NCBI GenBank assembly: GCA_041488155.1 | Contig: JBGPOS010000080.1 | Coordinates: forward strand, 1 to 14,518 | Source: JBGPOS01 sp041488155 | GTDB taxonomy: Bacteria > Chloroflexota > Dehalococcoidia > Tepidiformales > Tepidiformaceae | Length of the DNA: 14,518 nucleotides | Direction of reading: 5' to 3' | Shown: piece after piece, positions 12,215 to 14,518 of the stretch | How the letters are laid out: each line of letters begins with the position of its first letter | Numbering within the stretch: position 1 is the first letter of the stretch | The notes under the pieces: generated by a model | Seen by the model: the letters and a program-made list of their open reading frames with translations, nothing else | Told to the model about the DNA's origin: nothing | The model's database searches: none | Position numbers and translations under genes: made by a program

Positions 12215-13078
12215 TCAGGTGAGGGGGCCGGTGTACTCCAGATCGAGACTGAGGAGGCGGTTGGCATTGTCGAAGAGGATGCCTTTGCGCACTTCGTCGC
12301 GGAAACCGACCTGATCCCAATCACGAAACCAGCGGTCGGGCTGCATGACCGGGTAGTCGCTGCCGAAGAGGACGCGGTCGCTGATGAGGAAGTTGGCGTA
12401 CTGGATGAGAAGAGGGTCGAAGTAGAGCGGTGACCAGCCGGAGAGGTCCATCCAAACGTTGGGTTTGTGGTTGAGGATGGCGAGTTGCTCTGTGACCCAG
12501 GGAAAGGCGGGGTGGGCCATGATGACCCGGAGGGTGGGGAAGTCTGCGGCTACGTCGTCGATGTAGGGAATTGGGCGGCAGTATTCGAACTTGATCCCAC
12601 CTCCGCCGGGCTGGCGGGCGCCGACGCCGGTCATGCCGGTGTGGAAGAGGACCGGGACTCCGAGTTCGGCGGCCTTCTCCCACAGGGGGTAGAACGCGCG
12701 GTCGTTCGGGAAGAAGCGTTGCGTGGAGGGGTGCAGCTTGAGGCCGCGGAGGTCCAGTTCCTTGATAGCGCGTTCGAGTTCGCGGACTGCGAGCCGGCCC
12801 TGGTGGGGATCGACGCTCGCGAAGCCGATGAATTGCTTCGGCCAGCGCTGGACAAGCGATGCGATGTAGTCGTTGCCTGTGAATCGACGGCCCGTGATCG
12901 AGGAGTCGTCGATATCGACGAGGACGCCGAAGATGTCGCGTTCGGCGTAGTAGTCCGCCATCTCGGCGGGGTCGACGGGGCGCGGGCCAGAACGGAAGTA
13001 GGCGGACATAGCCTGCTCCGCTTCCGACGGCGGGACGCCGCGGGGCGGGTGGATGTGAATGTCGATCGCCTTCGGCAT
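12215..13078 (-). CDS. Amidohydrolase family 2 metal-dependent hydrolase/decarboxylase
   Basis: Encodes 287 aa of the PF04909 amidohydrolase group (ACMSD-like decarboxylases and hydrolases with a TIM barrel). The metal-binding motif at the N-terminus is 'DIHIH' (D6, H8, H10). Further conserved positions are K114 and H116 in 'GLKLHPS', H146 in 'LFHTG', H189 in 'MAHPAF' and D241 in 'FGSDYP', so the active site appears complete. It probably hydrolyses or decarboxylates an aromatic or cyclic acid; the substrate cannot be read from sequence. The ATG at 13078 lacks a ribosome binding site but is preceded by an AT-rich CTAAAT 6 nt upstream, so a leaderless internal start is possible. It lies 57 bp after the small gene and 36 bp before the ABM gene. 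Confidence 0.93.
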   Translation of the reverse strand: MPKAIDIHIHPPRGVPPSEAEQAMSAYFRSGPRPVDPAEMADYYAERDIFGVLVDIDDSSITGRRFTGNDYIASLVQRWPKQFIGFASVDPHQGRLAVRELERAIKELDLRGLKLHPSTQRFFPNDRAFYPLWEKAAELGVPVLFHTGMTGVGARQPGGGGIKFEYCRPIPYIDDVAADFPTLRVIMAHPAFPWVTEQLAILNHKPNVWMDLSGWSPLYFDPLLIQYANFLISDRVLFGSDYPVMQPDRWFRDWDQVGFRDEVRKGILFDNANRLLSLDLEYTGPLT

Positions 13079-13135
13079 GGCGCTATTTAGCCACAGCGGG
13101 CGGTCCGATTGCTACGGCCTGCGACGGGCGAGGTG

Positions 13136-13375
13136 TCAGACCGGGCCCTCTTCCGTGCTTATCACACGTTCGAGAAAGGCGCGGTAGGAGGCAGCGGCCA
13201 GGGCGTCGCGGCCGGAAACGGGGTCCAGCTCTTCGAGGAGGTACTCGATCCGGTCGATGTAGGCGTCGGGGTCGGCGTTGTCTGTGGCGCAGTACCGCTC
13301 GAAGTCTCGGACCAACCTCTCGGCGGCTTCATCGACGCTTCGGTCGAACTCTGTGACGGGCGAGCTGTGTGTCAT
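13136..13375 (-). CDS. Small acidic hypothetical protein
   Basis: Encodes 79 aa, strongly acidic, with no cysteine pair, signal peptide or membrane segment; only one cysteine is present. The sequence looks mainly helical ('VDEAAERLVRDFERYCA', 'DAYIDRIEYLLEEL', 'ALAAASYRAFLERVI'). The ATG at 13375 is preceded by GAGAGG at about 13384-13389, a usable ribosome binding site. It is the first gene of a minus-strand run leading into the amidohydrolase and diverges from the FtsX-type permease. I do not recognise the family. The residue composition is protein-like, unlike the opposite-strand reading of the same bases, which supports it being real. Confidence 0.6.
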   Translation of the reverse strand: MTHSSPVTEFDRSVDEAAERLVRDFERYCATDNADPDAYIDRIEYLLEELDPVSGRDALAAASYRAFLERVISTEEGPV

Positions 13376-13563
13376 GGCCGGTTCCTCTCCGTCTTTGTCG
13401 CCCGAGTTCCTGGGATCGGGCCGTGCGTTCTCACCGTGGTCCAGTCCGTGGCCTCCATCAAGACCGGTCGGCTCGAAGTCCGCGGCCGATCGTCTACTCG
13501 ACTGCGGGCGCGCGCCGCTTATGATGCCTCGACGGCCTGAACGGCGAAGAACTCGAGGGGAAC
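13376..13563. other. Divergent intergenic region before the permease
   Basis: This 188-bp gap separates the small acidic gene and the permease gene, which diverge. A plausible plus-strand promoter is present near its right end. I see no clear -10 for the minus-strand run and no small gene. Confidence 0.4.
13498..13525 (+). promoter_or_regulatory. Candidate promoter for the FtsX/MacB-type permease gene
   Basis: TCGACT (13498-13503, 4 of 6 matches to TTGACA) and TATGAT (13520-13525, 5 of 6 matches to TATAAT) are separated by 16 bp. The start point would be near 13532, giving a leader of about 32 nt that contains the GAGGGG ribosome binding site at 13555-13560. Confidence 0.45.
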
Positions 13564-14518
13564 GTGTACTTCCTGTCGCTCACGATCCGGAACGTGTACA
13601 CGAGGAAGGTTCGGACGTTCCTCACCGCGCTGGCGATCGCGATCAGCATCATGACGGTGGTGACAATGGGTGTGCTGACGCACAGCCTGCGGCGGACAGC
13701 GATCTCGATCCTGCGGACGGGTACGGCGGACTTCTCGGTGGCGCAGAAGGGCGTTTCCGACGTTATCTACAGCTCGATGGGGCAGGAAGACGTCGATGCC
13801 CTAAAGGCCTATCCGGAGGTGGACAGCGTGGTGGGAGTGCTGGTCGCCCCCATAAAGCTTGACGACGACCATCCTTTCTTCTTGCAACTCGGGATCGATC
13901 CAGAGAACCTCGGCCGCTTTGGGGTAGAAGTTGTGGCTGGAGCTCCGTATGGCCGGAATGCGCCAGGAGAACTGATGCTTGGCTTTCGGGCTGCGCGCGA
14001 TCTGCACAAGACCATCGGCGACTCGATTGCCCTCGACGACCGGACCTACACGGTGGTCGGGATCTACTCGACCGGGCAGGTTTCCGGCGACTCGGCCTCG
14101 ATGCTTCCGCTGCCGTCACTGCAGGCGGACGAGCGCAAGCCCGGAGTGATTACACTGGCCTTCGTGCGGGTGAAGCCTGGCGCGAGTATTGACGCGCTGC
14201 GGGCGAGGATCGAAAAGGACCGGCCAGAGCTGGCGACCGTCCGGACGGAGTCGGACTTCGGTAGGGTGGACCGCAACCTCGAACTTATCAACGCTGCGAA
14301 CATCGGCGTCTCGGGGCTGGCACTGGTCATCGGGGCGGTCACGGTGCTGAACACAATGTTGTTGACGGTGTTCGAGAGGACGCGGGAGTTTGGGGTGTTG
14401 CGGGCTATCGGCTGGTCACGCGCGCGGGTGCTGCTGGAGGTGATGATCGAGGCGGTGGTGGTGAGCCTCGCAGGCGCGATGGCGGGGGTTGGAGGGGGAT
14501 TCGTGGCGGTGCGATTGC
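13564..14518 (+). CDS. FtsX/MacB-type ABC transporter permease, partial at right edge
   Basis: The frame from GTG 13564 is open to the window end (318 complete codons) and is cut there. A first membrane span lies at about residues 15-38 ('VRTFLTALAIAISIMTVVTMGVL'), followed by a MacB-like extracytoplasmic domain (about 40-240). Then comes the FtsX membrane domain with a span near 246-268 and the family motif 'ERTREFGVLRAIGWS' (271-285), then the next span running off the edge. These permeases pair with a separate ATPase and usually export lipoproteins, peptides or antibiotics, or transmit a mechanical signal. About 60-90 residues are probably missing compared with the usual length near 380-410. 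The ribosome binding site GAGGGG (13555-13560) is close to the GTG. The partner ATPase is probably just outside the window. Confidence 0.9.
   Translation, partial: MYFLSLTIRNVYTRKVRTFLTALAIAISIMTVVTMGVLTHSLRRTAISILRTGTADFSVAQKGVSDVIYSSMGQEDVDALKAYPEVDSVVGVLVAPIKLDDDHPFFLQLGIDPENLGRFGVEVVAGAPYGRNAPGELMLGFRAARDLHKTIGDSIALDDRTYTVVGIYSTGQVSGDSASMLPLPSLQADERKPGVITLAFVRVKPGASIDALRARIEKDRPELATVRTESDFGRVDRNLELINAANIGVSGLALVIGAVTVLNTMLLTVFERTREFGVLRAIGWSRARVLLEVMIEAVVVSLAGAMAGVGGGFVAVRL

Noticed and set aside
11750..13090. Plus-strand open frames at 11750-12433 and 12467-13090
   Set aside because: They run across several convincing minus-strand genes with intact motifs and have Val/Gly/Glu-rich shadow composition.
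1..14518. CRISPR arrays, insertion sequences, phage genes, tandem repeats
   Set aside because: No regularly spaced repeats, transposase or integrase motifs, or long direct repeats were seen on reading through the window.

Overview
The window is GC-rich, gene-dense bacterial DNA with short intergenic gaps, mixed ATG/GTG/TTG starts and several genes that seem to be transcribed without a leader. The gene mix (a degradative-type thiolase paired with a zinc-ribbon OB-fold protein, an F420-type luciferase-like oxidoreductase, a PF04909 amidohydrolase, an NrtR-like Nudix regulator and a PadR regulator beside modABC) suggests Chloroflexota, perhaps a Dehalococcoidia-like lineage. That assignment is inference from gene content; there is no rRNA or phylogenetic marker to confirm it. 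It looks like ordinary chromosome: I see no insertion sequence, phage gene, CRISPR array or attachment site, and no stretch over 300 bases lacks a gene.

Layout. (1) 12-1633: a periplasmic-binding-protein-fold protein without a signal peptide (+) converges with an SDMT-like methyltransferase (-); their stop codons overlap. (2) 1859-3498: a two-gene minus-strand operon encoding a DUF35 zinc-ribbon/OB-fold protein and a thiolase, probably acting together on acyl-CoA. (3) 3759-4700: an aldo/keto reductase (+). (4) 4722-6128: tRNA-Ser(GCT) followed 22 nt downstream by miaB, both minus and probably one transcript. (5) 6245-7123: an LLM-class oxidoreductase (+). (6) 7155-11223: an NrtR-like regulator, a PadR regulator and a complete molybdate/tungstate ABC transporter modA-modB-modC, all plus. 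(7) 11198-13375: a four-gene minus-strand run of a small acidic protein, an amidohydrolase, an IsdG-like heme-monooxygenase candidate and a methyltransferase. (8) 13564 to the right edge: an FtsX/MacB-type ABC transporter permease cut by the window end.

The strongest structural signal is at 7787-7823. A perfect 21-bp inverted repeat fills the spacer between candidate -35 and -10 hexamers, and the padR start codon follows the -10 by 7 nt. This looks like an autoregulatory PadR operator on a leaderless promoter. Because padR is followed directly by modABC, the regulator may control metal-oxyanion uptake in place of ModE. A second notable region is the minus-strand amidohydrolase / IsdG-like / methyltransferase group, in which the last two genes share one frame and are separated only by TGA plus two codons.
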